Part shown: in pieces, positions 1 to 9,531 of the stretch
Layout: every line of letters starts with the position of its first letter
How positions within the stretch are numbered: position 1 is the first letter of the stretch
NCBI GenBank assembly: GCA_017450705.1
Contig: JAFSTC010000102.1
Coordinates: 61,237-125,236, forward strand
From: Lentisphaeria bacterium
GTDB taxonomy: Bacteria > Verrucomicrobiota > Lentisphaeria > Victivallales > Victivallaceae
Reading direction: 5' to 3'
Length of the DNA stretch: 64,000 bases
Position numbers and translations under genes: made by a program
Notes under the pieces: generated by a model
Seen by the model: the letters and a program-made list of their open reading frames with translations, nothing else
Database searches by the model: none
What the model was told of the DNA's origin: nothing

Positions 1-1408
1 AATCCGCCATTTCGGAGCGCCGCAGGAGTGCGCGGGGATAGGGGATGTGGCAGTGCCCCGTGTTCATGACCAGCTGTTTCACTTTGCGGTAAAAGTTTTT
101 CGCCTCCTCCGCGTCGGCGCCGAAGAGCCGGTCGAACAGGAGGGCGATGGAAGCGTCTTCCCCCTCCCCCCGGGCGGCCCGCGCCATGAGACAGTAGTTC
201 ATGCCGTAAACGCTCCAGTGGGAAACGTGGAACTGGGTCGTGAGCCCGTCGATGCGGTTGTCGGCGTACCACCGGATCTCGCGGAACATTTCATGAAAAT
301 GGATCATGGGCAGCATGAGATAGAAATTGACGCCCATGTAGTACTCGTAGATGCTGATCTTTCCGCCGTGTTTGACGGCGGCCCAGCGGCGGATGTCCTC
401 GGCGTAGTGCGAATTGATGGGGCAGTCGGGATCGTCGATGGCGTGATTGATGCACCGCCAGTAGACCGCCACGCCGACGCCCATGCCCTTCTCGAGCGTC
501 ATGCCGGGCGACGGGGAGCAGTAGTTGATGTACGCGCCGAAGCCCACCGACAGATCGGGCCGGACCGCCCGGAGACGGGCGGCCACGTCGCGCACCAGAT
601 CGTGATAGATCCGGTCCGCCTTGTAGACGTGCTCCGAGAGACTGTAAAAGTCGCCTTTTTTCGATTTGTCGTAAAACCGGGAGCACCGGGGGCACTCGCA
701 CCAGCCGAAACCGTCGTTGGGCGTCAGGGGGATGCTCTTCACCTCAGGATGCGCGTCGCAGTACGCGACGATGTTTTTCACCATCTCCGCGCGCAGTTCC
801 GGGTTCGTCGTGCAGAGCTGTTCGCTCAGCAGAAGATCGGCTTTGCCCTCGGTAGGCCGGATCCGCCGGCCGCCGATCTCGGCAAAGAACTCCGGATGGG
901 TCTTGGCGTATTTCCCCGCGGGGATCCAGTAGCTGAAATTGTGGCCGCCGCCGGTGACGGCGATGCCGCGGATGGCCGCTTCCTCCTTGAGTTCGTCTGA
1001 GAGGCCGTCGTAAAACTTCGTCCAGGTCCCGAGGTGGTTGAGCTTGTTTTTGGCCATCCAGTCGAAGAGGTCAAAGGTCTCGTCGTCGAAGGGGAACTCC
1101 TGGACGAAGCCGCGGACCGCAAGCAGAGGCTTCCGGGCGGGGGCGATGACGCCGTCATCCGGCAGGACCGCGATCCGGGAGCGGTCGAAACGGTCCCTTC
1201 CCGGCTCGAAGAAAAACCAGCCGCAGAACCGCTCGGCAAAATCGTAGACGCCGTAGAGAAGTTCCACGGAGTCCGGCCCCGCGATGACGGTCTTCCCCTT
1301 CTCCCTGCGGATCTCGAAGGAGGGGAGTCCCGGCTCCCGCCGCAGTTCCGCCTCGAGTCCGTACTTTTTCAACTCCCGCCGGGCGAGTTCGAGTGTCCTG
1401 TCCGTCAT
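1..1408 (-). CDS. DUF4838 domain protein, glycosidase-like (C-terminus beyond window)
   Basis: The reading frame runs from ATG at 1408 down to the left edge, giving at least 469 residues; the C-terminus lies outside the window. The start is supported by GGAGGACGAC directly upstream. The N-terminal part contains LLYGVYDFAER, typical of the GH20/GH67 N-terminal-like fold that precedes DUF4838. The DUF4838 part follows with GGGHNFSYWIP and a WCECPRCSRF cysteine cluster. There is no signal peptide, so a cytoplasmic protein is expected. The family occurs in Bacteroidota, Planctomycetota and Lentisphaerota polysaccharide loci and is thought to be glycosidase-like, but the substrate cannot be told from sequence. 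The frame is intact and codon use matches the GC-rich neighbours. Confidence 0.8.
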   Translation of the reverse strand, partial: MTDRTLELARRELKKYGLEAELRREPGLPSFEIRREKGKTVIAGPDSVELLYGVYDFAERFCGWFFFEPGRDRFDRSRIAVLPDDGVIAPARKPLLAVRGFVQEFPFDDETFDLFDWMAKNKLNHLGTWTKFYDGLSDELKEEAAIRGIAVTGGGHNFSYWIPAGKYAKTHPEFFAEIGGRRIRPTEGKADLLLSEQLCTTNPELRAEMVKNIVAYCDAHPEVKSIPLTPNDGFGWCECPRCSRFYDKSKKGDFYSLSEHVYKADRIYHDLVRDVAARLRAVRPDLSVGFGAYINYCSPSPGMTLEKGMGVGVAVYWRCINHAIDDPDCPINSHYAEDIRRWAAVKHGGKISIYEYYMGVNFYLMLPMIHFHEMFREIRWYADNRIDGLTTQFHVSHWSVYGMNYCLMARAARGEGEDASIALLFDRLFGADAEEAKNFYRKVKQLVMNTGHCHIPYPRALLRRSEMAD

Positions 1409-1449
1409 GTCGTCCTCCGTGTCGATCGGTCAAAAAAAATGCTGTCCAT

Positions 1450-1478
1450 AATGTAGTGCCCCGCCCCGGATTTTTCAA
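1450..1478 (-). promoter_or_regulatory. Promoter for the DUF4838 gene
   Basis: On the minus strand TTGAAA (1478-1473) is followed after 17 bp by TACATT (1455-1450), about 40 bp upstream of the ATG at 1408. It matches the TTGnnn-N17-TATATT pattern seen repeatedly in this window. Confidence 0.6.
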
Positions 1479-1569
1479 TAGCGGGACAGGCTCCGACGCC
1501 CCTCTGAAAAATATCTGAAAAAAAAGTATTTTTTTGCGTTTTTCGACTGGAATAATCGCGGCCGCGGAC

Positions 1570-1575
1570 TATATT
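1570..1575 (+). promoter_or_regulatory. Possible -10 element upstream of the M42 peptidase gene
   Basis: TATATT lies about 40 bp upstream of the ATG at 1614. At the 17-bp distance the upstream hexamer is CTGGAA, a poor -35, so only the -10 is supported. Confidence 0.35.
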
Positions 1576-1613
1576 TTAGCAAAGTCCGGTCCGCAGCGAA
1601 GAAAGGGTGAAAA

Positions 1614-2681
1614 ATGTTCCGCAAAAGCAGTCTGAAATTTCTCGAAGAATTCCTCAATTCACCGTCGCCCTCCGGGTACGAGATCGCCGCGGCAAAAGTT
1701 TTTAAAGAATACCTTTCGGACTGCTGCCGTGTCACCACCGATGTCATGGGCAACACCATCGCCGCGCTCAACGAAAAAGCCCCGATGAAAGTCATGCTCG
1801 CCGGACACTACGACGAGATCGGATTCCAGGTCATCCACATCGGCGAAGAGGGGGAGATCTATTTCCGCAACGTGGGAGGGATCGACAAACTCAACATCCC
1901 CTCCTCCGAAGTGGAGATCCTGACCGAAAAAGGCCGCATCCCCGGCGTCATCGGCAAGCGGCCCATCCATCTGCTGAAACCCAAGGAACGGGATATCCCG
2001 CCCGAACTCTCCGACATGTGGATCGACATCGGCGCGGAGTCCGGCAAAGAGGCCCGCAAGCTCGTCTCCGTGGGCGACTCCATCGTCATCCGGGCCAATT
2101 TCAAGCTGCTCAACGCCAACCGGTTCATCTCCAAGGGGACCGATGACAAGATCGGCGCTTTCGTCGTGGCCGAGACCATGCGGGAGCTGGCCAAACGCAA
2201 GCTCAACGTCGCCGTCTACGGCGTCGGCACGGTCCAGGAGGAAGTGGGGACGCGGGGCGCCGCGACCAGCGCTTTCGGCATCGATCCCGACGTGGCGTTC
2301 GCCCTCGACGTGGGTTTCACGACGGATATCCCGGACATTCCCAAGAAGCTCCTCGGCGACCTCCGGCTCGGCGCCGGTCCGGAGCTGACGCGCAACTGCG
2401 ACAACAACATCGTTCTCGGACGCATCCTGCGCAAGATCGCGGCGGCCAAAAAGATCCCCTACCAGGAATCGGCCGCCCACCGGGCCACAGGCGGCACGGA
2501 CACGGCGACGATCCAGCTGACCAGATCCGGCGTGGCCACGGCGCTGCTGAGCATCCCCAACCGCTACATGCACTCCGCCGTGGAGATGTGCGACCTGCGC
2601 GACGCCGAGGCCGCCGTGAAACTTTTGACGGAAACCATCGCCTCCTTCAAGGGGAACGAATCATTCATACCCATGGCATGA
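1614..2681 (+). CDS. M42 family metallopeptidase
   Basis: A 355-residue protein of the usual length for M42 aminopeptidases (glutamyl aminopeptidase/FrvX/deblocking aminopeptidase group), which are dinuclear-metal cytoplasmic enzymes. Expected motifs are present: AGHYDEIGF (H65, D67), KGTDDKIGAF (D177-D178), VQEEVGTRG (E209-E210), ALDVGF, and C-terminal RYMHSAVEM (H320). It probably trims short peptides; substrate preference is not visible. Its stop codon overlaps the ATG of a small membrane protein (ATGA, 2678-2681), followed closely by recC, so co-transcription is likely. There is no signal peptide. Confidence 0.93.
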   Translation: MFRKSSLKFLEEFLNSPSPSGYEIAAAKVFKEYLSDCCRVTTDVMGNTIAALNEKAPMKVMLAGHYDEIGFQVIHIGEEGEIYFRNVGGIDKLNIPSSEVEILTEKGRIPGVIGKRPIHLLKPKERDIPPELSDMWIDIGAESGKEARKLVSVGDSIVIRANFKLLNANRFISKGTDDKIGAFVVAETMRELAKRKLNVAVYGVGTVQEEVGTRGAATSAFGIDPDVAFALDVGFTTDIPDIPKKLLGDLRLGAGPELTRNCDNNIVLGRILRKIAAAKKIPYQESAAHRATGGTDTATIQLTRSGVATALLSIPNRYMHSAVEMCDLRDAEAAVKLLTETIASFKGNESFIPMA

Positions 2682-2929
2682 AACAGGACAGGACAGGCAG
2701 AAACAACCGGAACACCGCGCTCTCCGCCGCTCCTCCGGCCAGGGGACGCAGATACATCCGAAGAAGGAACGTGCTCCGCTACGGCGTGACGCCCAAGACG
2801 TGCGATTCCCTCTCCGGCGGCGGAGCCGGACCGGCCAGAAGGGCCATCCCCGTCGCGACGATGCGGGCCCTCTTCGTCTTCTGCGGTCTGCTCTTCCTCG
2901 GGACCGGACTCTACAGCATGCTGTTTTGA
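2678..2929 (+). CDS. Small basic single-span membrane protein, unknown function
   Basis: An 83-residue frame starts in the ATGA overlap with the M42 peptidase stop and ends 26 bp before recC. The N-terminal 60 residues are strongly basic (RGRRYIRRRN). The last 20 or so residues form one hydrophobic segment (ALFVFCGLLFLGTGLYSMLF), giving a C-terminal membrane anchor with the basic part in the cytoplasm. I recognise no family. Translational coupling and its fit in the gap support it as real, but without homologues a chance frame in GC-rich DNA cannot be excluded. Confidence 0.5.
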   Translation: MKQDRTGRNNRNTALSAAPPARGRRYIRRRNVLRYGVTPKTCDSLSGGGAGPARRAIPVATMRALFVFCGLLFLGTGLYSMLF

Positions 2930-2955
2930 CCACCCGGAGGCACAGGAGACTCTCC

Positions 2956-5900
2956 ATGTCGCTCAAATTGTACATGAGCAACCGTCTGGAAAAGCTCGCG
3001 GAGCTTTTCCGCCGGCGGATCCACGACGATCCGCCCGAAAGCGTGTTCACACCCGAAACGGTCGTCGTCCAGACGGGAGGCATGGAGCTTTTCCTGCGGA
3101 AATTCCTCGCGGAAACGAGCGGGATCGCAGCCAATATCGAGACGCCGTTTCTCAACCGCTTCGTCAACACGGCCATGCGGGCGCTGCTCCCTCCGGAGGA
3201 GGGAACGGCATTCCTCCAGGCCGCGGAGCGCTTTGCCCCGGATTCGCTGCGCTGGAGGATATACGCCGCACTCTCCGATGCGCCGGAAGCCTTTCCCGAG
3301 GCGCGGAAATACGCCGCGGACGACGAGCGCCGCGCTCAGCTCTCCGCCCGTCTGGCGGGGATATTCGACCGCTACATCTGGTATCATTACGACATGCTCG
3401 CCGACTGGAGGAGCCGTCCGGAAGTCCCCGGACACTGGGAGAAGGCGCTGTACCTGACCGTCGTCCGGCAGGCGGGCCCGTCGCCGGATCACTTTTTCAG
3501 AGACGTCCTCCGCCGTCCGGAAGCGGTCTCCCCCGGGGAGCTTCCCCGGCGCATCTCCCTTTTCGGCATCGGAGCCATGCCGCCACTCATGCTCGACCTC
3601 TTCAGGAAACTGTCGGAGTACATCGACGTCCACATGTTCTATCTCAACCCCTGCGGGGAATACTGGGGATCGATCCGGAGCGACGCGCAGCTGCGCCGGA
3701 CAGCCGAAGATCCGGCCGGACCTGAGATCCAGACCGACAACCCCCTGCTCGCCAATCTGGGCATGTGGGGAAGGGACTTTTTCGACAACACTGCGGAACT
3801 GCTGACCGGCGCGGCCGAAGAGGAGCATTTCTTCGATCCGGCCCCGTCGGATGACGCAACGATCCTGGAACTTGTCCAGCAGGACATCCTGAGGTCCAGA
3901 AACAGGACGGCGGAGAAGGACAAGCCCCCGCGGCAGGACGACCGCTCCATCGGCATCCACTCCTGCCACAACAAGAGACGCGAGGTGGAGATCCTCCACG
4001 ACCAGCTGCTCCTGGCCGTCGACGAACTCGGCGTCCGCCCCGACGGGATCATCGTCATGGCGCCGGACATCAATGCCTACGCCCCCTTCATCGACGCGGT
4101 ATTTTCCTCCGGCCCCCTCGCCCGGGCCTACCACATCAGCGACCGCAGTCTCTCCACGGTCAGCAGCACGGCGGAGGATCTGACGCGGATCCTCGACCTC
4201 GGAGCCGCGCGCTGTACGGCGACGGAGATCCTCGCCATCCTCGATGCCCCGGCGGTGAAGGAGAATTTCCGTTTCGACGACGACGCCATGGCGGCCATCA
4301 AAAAATTCATCGACGCGGGCAAGATCCGCTGGGGCGAAAACGCCGGGACCCGCGAGGAGTTCAGCGGCGTCCCCTTCGACGAATTTTCGTGGCGAGAGGG
4401 ACTCGACCGCCTTCTCCTGGGCCTCGCCGCCGCCGAGCCCGACGGGGAGATGCTGAACACCCCCTGGGCCCCCGCCGGACGGGTCCCGGCCGAAAACGCG
4501 GAACTGCTGGGGACCTTCGCGGCGCTCATCAGAAATATCTTCCGCTGGCGGCACTTCTTTCAGGGGAAACATACGCCGGAAGAATGGGTCTCCTGTCTGG
4601 AGGAGATCACGGAGACCATGTACGGCCGCGCCGTCTCCTTCAAAGACGAGATATCCTTCATCCGCGACTGCCTCGCGGAGTGGCTGAGAAATACCCGGAC
4701 GGCGGCATTCGACCGTCCCCTGCCCGTTTCCGTTCTGCGGGAAGCGCTCTCCGGCGTCATGGGCCTCAGGAGCAGCACCCGGGGCTATCTGGCGGGGGGG
4801 ATCACTTTCTGCTCTCTCGTCCCGATGCGCAGCATCCCGGCGGACGTGATCGCCGTCCTCGGCCTGCGGGCCGATGACTTTCCCGGCAAAGACCCCCTGC
4901 AGGGGCTGAACATCTCCACCGCCGTCAGGGGAGAACGCTCCCGGCTGCGGGAGGACCGCTATCTATTTCTCGAAACGCTCATCTCCGCCCGCAAACGGCT
5001 CCTGCTGTTCTACACCGGTCAGGACAACTATCCCGAGGGATCGCAGCCCTCGGCTCCGCTGGCCGATCTGCTGTCGTACCTGCGGGAGGGATTCGGTATC
5101 CGGGAGACGCGGCACTTCAGCTGCGCCTGGGCCCCCGCTTATTTCGACGCCGCGTCGAAGGCATTTTTCTCCTACTCGAAAAACGCCTGCGGGATCGCAC
5201 GGGAGATCAGAGAAAACGCGAAAACGCCGGAGCCGGAAAGATCCGGTCTCGTGATCAGGCCGCGGGAAGAGTCCGACTTGTGCGAATATAAACTGGACGA
5301 TCTTGTCTGGACCCTTGCCGATCCGCTGAAAATTTTTCTCCGGAATGCGACGGGGACCTCCTTCGCGAGCCCCAGGTCCCGGGCCCCCGACGACAGCGAA
5401 CCCGTGAAACTGGAGCTGCCGGACGAGATGCTGACGGATATCCTGCATGAGGCGGACCGGACGGATGAACTCGGCGCCCGGCTGGAGCACGACCGGCTCC
5501 TGCCGCCGGGCGAAGCGGGCAGAAGATTCCTGCGCGACTACTGTGATCAAATGCAGGACCGCTTCGGGGAACGACGCGGCCAGCTGCTCCGGGCGAAAAA
5601 ACAGTACGTGTATGTCTATTCCCCCGGGAAATACAGTATCGGCGGCTTCATCTATCAGGTGCCCGGGGACCTCAACCAGATCCTTGTCAGCGAATACCGC
5701 AGTGCGTCATCCCGTATCCGGTTTTATCTCGCGGGGCTTTGCAATGCGATCCAGACGAAGACGCCGGAGCGGGCGGCCGACTGGGCGTTCCTGAAAGACG
5801 CCTTTTTCACGCTTCCCGTTTTTTCCCCGGAAGAGGCGGATCGCCGTCTGATCGAGCTTCTGGAACTCGCGAAGGAGATCAAACGCCGTCCGGTCCCGCT

Positions 5901-6117
5901 CTTCCCCAAGGCAAGTCCGGTTTTTGCCGAGACCGGGAGTATGAGCCAAGCCCTGACGGCTTTCACCGGCTCGCCGAAGCATCCGGGGGATCTGGACGCG
6001 CCCCGCTGCCGGGATTTTTTCGGTCCGGAGTGTTTCGCCGATCCGGATTTCGCAGAAGAGTTTCAACGTCTGGCACAGATGGTCTGCGGACCTGTGCGCA
6101 AAGATAACGGCACGTAA
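2956..6117 (+). CDS. recC: RecBCD exonuclease V subunit gamma (RecC)
   Basis: A 1053-residue protein, close to the 1122 of E. coli RecC. The N-terminus LYMSNRLEKLAELF and the block TVVVQTGGMELFLRKFLAETSG followed by IAANIETPF are the characteristic start of the RecC helicase-like fold. The ATG at 2956 is chosen because AGGAG (2943-2947) lies 8 nt upstream; the frame is open farther 5' but without a ribosome site. RecC is the inactivated helicase/nuclease-like subunit that splits the duplex and recognises Chi in the RecBCD recombination and DNA-degradation complex. recB starts 3 nt after its stop. Confidence 0.92.
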   Translation: MSLKLYMSNRLEKLAELFRRRIHDDPPESVFTPETVVVQTGGMELFLRKFLAETSGIAANIETPFLNRFVNTAMRALLPPEEGTAFLQAAERFAPDSLRWRIYAALSDAPEAFPEARKYAADDERRAQLSARLAGIFDRYIWYHYDMLADWRSRPEVPGHWEKALYLTVVRQAGPSPDHFFRDVLRRPEAVSPGELPRRISLFGIGAMPPLMLDLFRKLSEYIDVHMFYLNPCGEYWGSIRSDAQLRRTAEDPAGPEIQTDNPLLANLGMWGRDFFDNTAELLTGAAEEEHFFDPAPSDDATILELVQQDILRSRNRTAEKDKPPRQDDRSIGIHSCHNKRREVEILHDQLLLAVDELGVRPDGIIVMAPDINAYAPFIDAVFSSGPLARAYHISDRSLSTVSSTAEDLTRILDLGAARCTATEILAILDAPAVKENFRFDDDAMAAIKKFIDAGKIRWGENAGTREEFSGVPFDEFSWREGLDRLLLGLAAAEPDGEMLNTPWAPAGRVPAENAELLGTFAALIRNIFRWRHFFQGKHTPEEWVSCLEEITETMYGRAVSFKDEISFIRDCLAEWLRNTRTAAFDRPLPVSVLREALSGVMGLRSSTRGYLAGGITFCSLVPMRSIPADVIAVLGLRADDFPGKDPLQGLNISTAVRGERSRLREDRYLFLETLISARKRLLLFYTGQDNYPEGSQPSAPLADLLSYLREGFGIRETRHFSCAWAPAYFDAASKAFFSYSKNACGIAREIRENAKTPEPERSGLVIRPREESDLCEYKLDDLVWTLADPLKIFLRNATGTSFASPRSRAPDDSEPVKLELPDEMLTDILHEADRTDELGARLEHDRLLPPGEAGRRFLRDYCDQMQDRFGERRGQLLRAKKQYVYVYSPGKYSIGGFIYQVPGDLNQILVSEYRSASSRIRFYLAGLCNAIQTKTPERAADWAFLKDAFFTLPVFSPEEADRRLIELLELAKEIKRRPVPLFPKASPVFAETGSMSQALTAFTGSPKHPGDLDAPRCRDFFGPECFADPDFAEEFQRLAQMVCGPVRKDNGT

Positions 6118-6120
6118 AAA

Positions 6121-9100
6121 ATGCGGGAACTTGATTCACTCAACTGCGCCCTGGACGGGATCAATCTGGTGGAAGCCGCCGCCGGGACCGGAAAGACGCA
6201 CAATATCCAGAACATCGTCGTCCGTCTGCTGATCGAACGGGCACTCCCCATTGAAACCGTCGTCGTGGTCACCTACACGGAAGCGGCGGCCAACGAGCTG
6301 CGCAGGAAGCTGCGCACGGTCATTCAGGAGACCGCCGATGCCGCCTGCGGCCGGAGCGGGGACAAAAGAGCATGCCGGATCCTCGAAGCGGTCCGGACAC
6401 GGGGGATCGCGCCGGACGTCGCCGCGGCGAGACTGCGTGCCGCCCTTCTGGATTTCGACAAAGCGCCGGTGGGCACGATCCACAGTTTCTGCCGCAATCT
6501 GCTCAGGGATTTCGCCTTCGAAAGCGGCGAGGTCTTCAATACGGAACTTCTGACGGGCAACGACGACCTGCGGGATGCCTTCGCCGCCGACGCCTACCGC
6601 TTTTTCTGCTACGGCGGGGATCATGCCGAACTTTATGTCCAGATGCTCGATCTCGACGTTCTGAAGAAACTGATCAGGCTCAAGTCGAACCGCCGGGAGC
6701 TCACGATCCTGCCGGAATCAGGGAAAGACGCGGGGACGCCGGAGGAGCTCTCCCGCCGGTTCATGACCGTCTGGGACCGCTTCCGGGGCACGGAGAAAAA
6801 AAATGAGCTGATCGGACCGCTGCTGCCCCTGATCAGAAGCGGGAGCATCACTGCGTCCGACCTGGCGAAGCTGGAATCGATGACAACACGGGCGATCCCA
6901 TCCTGTGCCGATATGGCCGTCACCAAAAAACTCCGGCCCGATCACATCAAGGCCAATGCCCACAAGGCCCAGTCCGACCGGGTGCGGGGATATATCGACG
7001 AAAACCTTTCCTTCTTCTCCCTCGCGGAAGAACTGACCGTCCTGTGGAAGGAACTTGCGGCGAGTCTGCGTGACGAAGCCGTTTCCAGAGGACTCCGGCA
7101 CTACGACGATTACAAGAGAAAACACGCCCGGATCACCTTCGACGACATGATCCACCGCGTCTGCGACGCGCTGGACCGGAAGGAATTCGTCGATGCCGTG
7201 TCCGCGCATTTCACCGCCGGCGTCATCGACGAGTTTCAGGACACGGATCCCGATCAGTGGAAGATCTTCCGGACGCTCTTCGGAAAAAGCACCCTGTTTC
7301 TGGTTGGCGATCCCCGGCAGGCGATCTACGGATTCCGGGGCGGAGACATCGCGGCCTACCTGGCGGCCCGCAGTTTCGTCCCGGAGGAGCGCCGCTTTAC
7401 GCTGACGACGAACCGCCGTTCCTGCCCCGGACTCGTCGCCGAGGTCAACCGCTGGTTCGGGGAGCATGCATGCGGTTTCGCCCATCCGGATATCGTTCTG
7501 CCCCCGATCGGAACGCCCGAGGATCCGGAAGAAAGGGCGGCTCCCCTCCTCGTCAACGGGATCCCCGACGACACGCCCCTGAGGATCGTCGAATGCGCAA
7601 AAGACCAGCTCAACGACACGATCGCCGATGCGGTCCGGGATCTTCTCACCTCGGAGGAAACGACGCTCCCCGACGGCGGCAAGATCGCCCCCCGGGACAT
7701 CGCCATCCTCGTCAGCGGATGGAGTTACGCCGAAGGCATCAGGGAAAAACTCATTTCAAAAAATATCCCCTGCTCCGTCCACAAGACCGGCAATGTCTTT
7801 CATACCCCCGTCGCCGAACAGCTGCAGACCGTACTGACGGGGATCGTCTCGTCCTCCGACCAGCCGGCCGTGAGGTCCGCGCTGGCGACGCCCCTCTGCG
7901 GCGTCACGCTTCAGGAACTGGCCGAGACCGCGGAAACGACACCGCCCCGCGCCGCCGATCTGGCGGAACTGAACAGGATCTGGCAGGAGAGATCCTTTTA
8001 CATGATGTTCCGCGAACTGCTGAAGAGATTCCGGACGGAATCCCGCCTCGCCGCACAGAATGACGGCGAAAAACAGATGGCGGATCTCATCCAGATCGGC
8101 GATCTGCTGCACGTGGAGTGCAGCCGCCGGAAACTCTCCCCGCAGGCCCTGCTGGAGCATCTCATCTGGTGCCGGACCATGACGGGCCCGGAACAGTTTC
8201 CCTGCGACCAGGGGACGGAGGGCAATGCCGTCGTCATCTGCTCGGAACACGGCAGCAAGGGTCTGCAGTATCCCATCGTCATCCTGCCCTGTCTCAACAG
8301 CACATCCGCCCTGCTGCCGGATATCTATCACGATGCCGACGGCAGAACGACCGCCTCCATCGGCAACGATGCCGACCTCGAGAAAGTGCGCGACGAAAAA
8401 TTGCAGGAGTCCCTGCGCCTTGCCTACGTCGCCATGACCCGGGCGCAGCATGCCTGCATCCTCATCGCGACGCCGTTTTCGGCCCGCAGCAGACAGACGC
8501 CGCTCAACTGGCTCTGGTTCCGCCGGGAAAGCGGTCTCGGCAAGGCGGAGTCCGCTTCGGCGAGACTGGCGGCCTGTACCGCCGAACTGCGCCGGCTGCC
8601 CCGGGAACTGTGCCGGGAGATCGCGTCCGCGGATCAACCATTCCGGCCGGAGGAAGAGGAGACGCCCCTCACGGTCCGTGAACTGACGAGGCCCCTGCCC
8701 CGTCCCCTGACGGTGACCAGCTACACGGCGCTGGCCCCCGGACACGCCGCCGACAGCGGTCTGTATTTTTCGCGGGACGACGACGAACCCGCCGGCGATC
8801 CCGGCGAGACGCTCCCGCCGACGCCCGCGGCGCCGCCCGAACGGCTCAAGGGGAAACTTTTCGGTCTGCTCCTCCACGGCATCATGGAAAAACTGGATTT
8901 CCGCGCCGATCCCCGGGAGATCAAAAAGATCGTCCAGCGGGAAATGCCCTTTCCCGACCCGTCGGAAGAGGAGCTGGATCATACCGTTTCCGTCATCACG
9001 CGGACCCTCGCCCTGCCGCTTTTCCCCGGCGTTCTCCTGGCAGACATCCCCGCGGAAAAGAGGATGGCGGAAATGAGATTCCATTTCAGTTTCCACAACG

Positions 9101-9531
9101 GCTTCGACAGGGAAAAACTGCTCCGGCTGGCGGCGGACAGTCCGCCCGAAAACGTCGGGGATCCGGACGACTTCCGCGACGGAGGATACGTGACGGGCTC
9201 CATCGATCTTGTTTTCGAACACGGCGGGAAATATTTCATTCTCGACTGGAAGAGCAATCTCCTGCCGGATTACTCCAGGGATTCACTCCTCCGCTCCATG
9301 GCGGACAGCTTTTACAAACTGCAGTATCTGATCTATCTTGCGGCCTTCATCAGATACCTCGGGAACCGTCTGCGTCTTCCCGCGTTCGGAGAGGAGGAAT
9401 ATGAAAAATACATCGGCGGCGTCTTCTACATCTACATGCGCGGCGCCGACCCTTCCGCGCCGGGGAACGGCGTCTTTTTCGACCGTCCGACCTTTTCCGA
9501 GGCGGCTAAAGTCCTGGAGGTGTTCGAATGA
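6121..9531 (+). CDS. recB: RecBCD exonuclease V subunit beta (RecB), helicase-nuclease
   Basis: A 1136-residue UvrD/SF1 helicase with C-terminal nuclease. Walker A AAAGTGKT includes K25. Motif Ia is VVVTYTEAAANELR, Walker B region VIDEFQDTDPDQW, motif III LVGDPRQAIYGFRGGD, and later motifs SEHGSKGLQYPIVILP and RLAYVAMTRAQHA. The C-terminal nuclease signature ILDWKSN (D1042, K1044) is intact, so both 3'-5' helicase and nuclease activity are expected. It follows recC by 3 nt and overlaps recD by 4 nt. No strong ribosome site precedes the ATG, suggesting coupling to recC translation. Confidence 0.95.
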   Translation: MRELDSLNCALDGINLVEAAAGTGKTHNIQNIVVRLLIERALPIETVVVVTYTEAAANELRRKLRTVIQETADAACGRSGDKRACRILEAVRTRGIAPDVAAARLRAALLDFDKAPVGTIHSFCRNLLRDFAFESGEVFNTELLTGNDDLRDAFAADAYRFFCYGGDHAELYVQMLDLDVLKKLIRLKSNRRELTILPESGKDAGTPEELSRRFMTVWDRFRGTEKKNELIGPLLPLIRSGSITASDLAKLESMTTRAIPSCADMAVTKKLRPDHIKANAHKAQSDRVRGYIDENLSFFSLAEELTVLWKELAASLRDEAVSRGLRHYDDYKRKHARITFDDMIHRVCDALDRKEFVDAVSAHFTAGVIDEFQDTDPDQWKIFRTLFGKSTLFLVGDPRQAIYGFRGGDIAAYLAARSFVPEERRFTLTTNRRSCPGLVAEVNRWFGEHACGFAHPDIVLPPIGTPEDPEERAAPLLVNGIPDDTPLRIVECAKDQLNDTIADAVRDLLTSEETTLPDGGKIAPRDIAILVSGWSYAEGIREKLISKNIPCSVHKTGNVFHTPVAEQLQTVLTGIVSSSDQPAVRSALATPLCGVTLQELAETAETTPPRAADLAELNRIWQERSFYMMFRELLKRFRTESRLAAQNDGEKQMADLIQIGDLLHVECSRRKLSPQALLEHLIWCRTMTGPEQFPCDQGTEGNAVVICSEHGSKGLQYPIVILPCLNSTSALLPDIYHDADGRTTASIGNDADLEKVRDEKLQESLRLAYVAMTRAQHACILIATPFSARSRQTPLNWLWFRRESGLGKAESASARLAACTAELRRLPRELCREIASADQPFRPEEEETPLTVRELTRPLPRPLTVTSYTALAPGHAADSGLYFSRDDDEPAGDPGETLPPTPAAPPERLKGKLFGLLLHGIMEKLDFRADPREIKKIVQREMPFPDPSEEELDHTVSVITRTLALPLFPGVLLADIPAEKRMAEMRFHFSFHNGFDREKLLRLAADSPPENVGDPDDFRDGGYVTGSIDLVFEHGGKYFILDWKSNLLPDYSRDSLLRSMADSFYKLQYLIYLAAFIRYLGNRLRLPAFGEEEYEKYIGGVFYIYMRGADPSAPGNGVFFDRPTFSEAAKVLEVFE

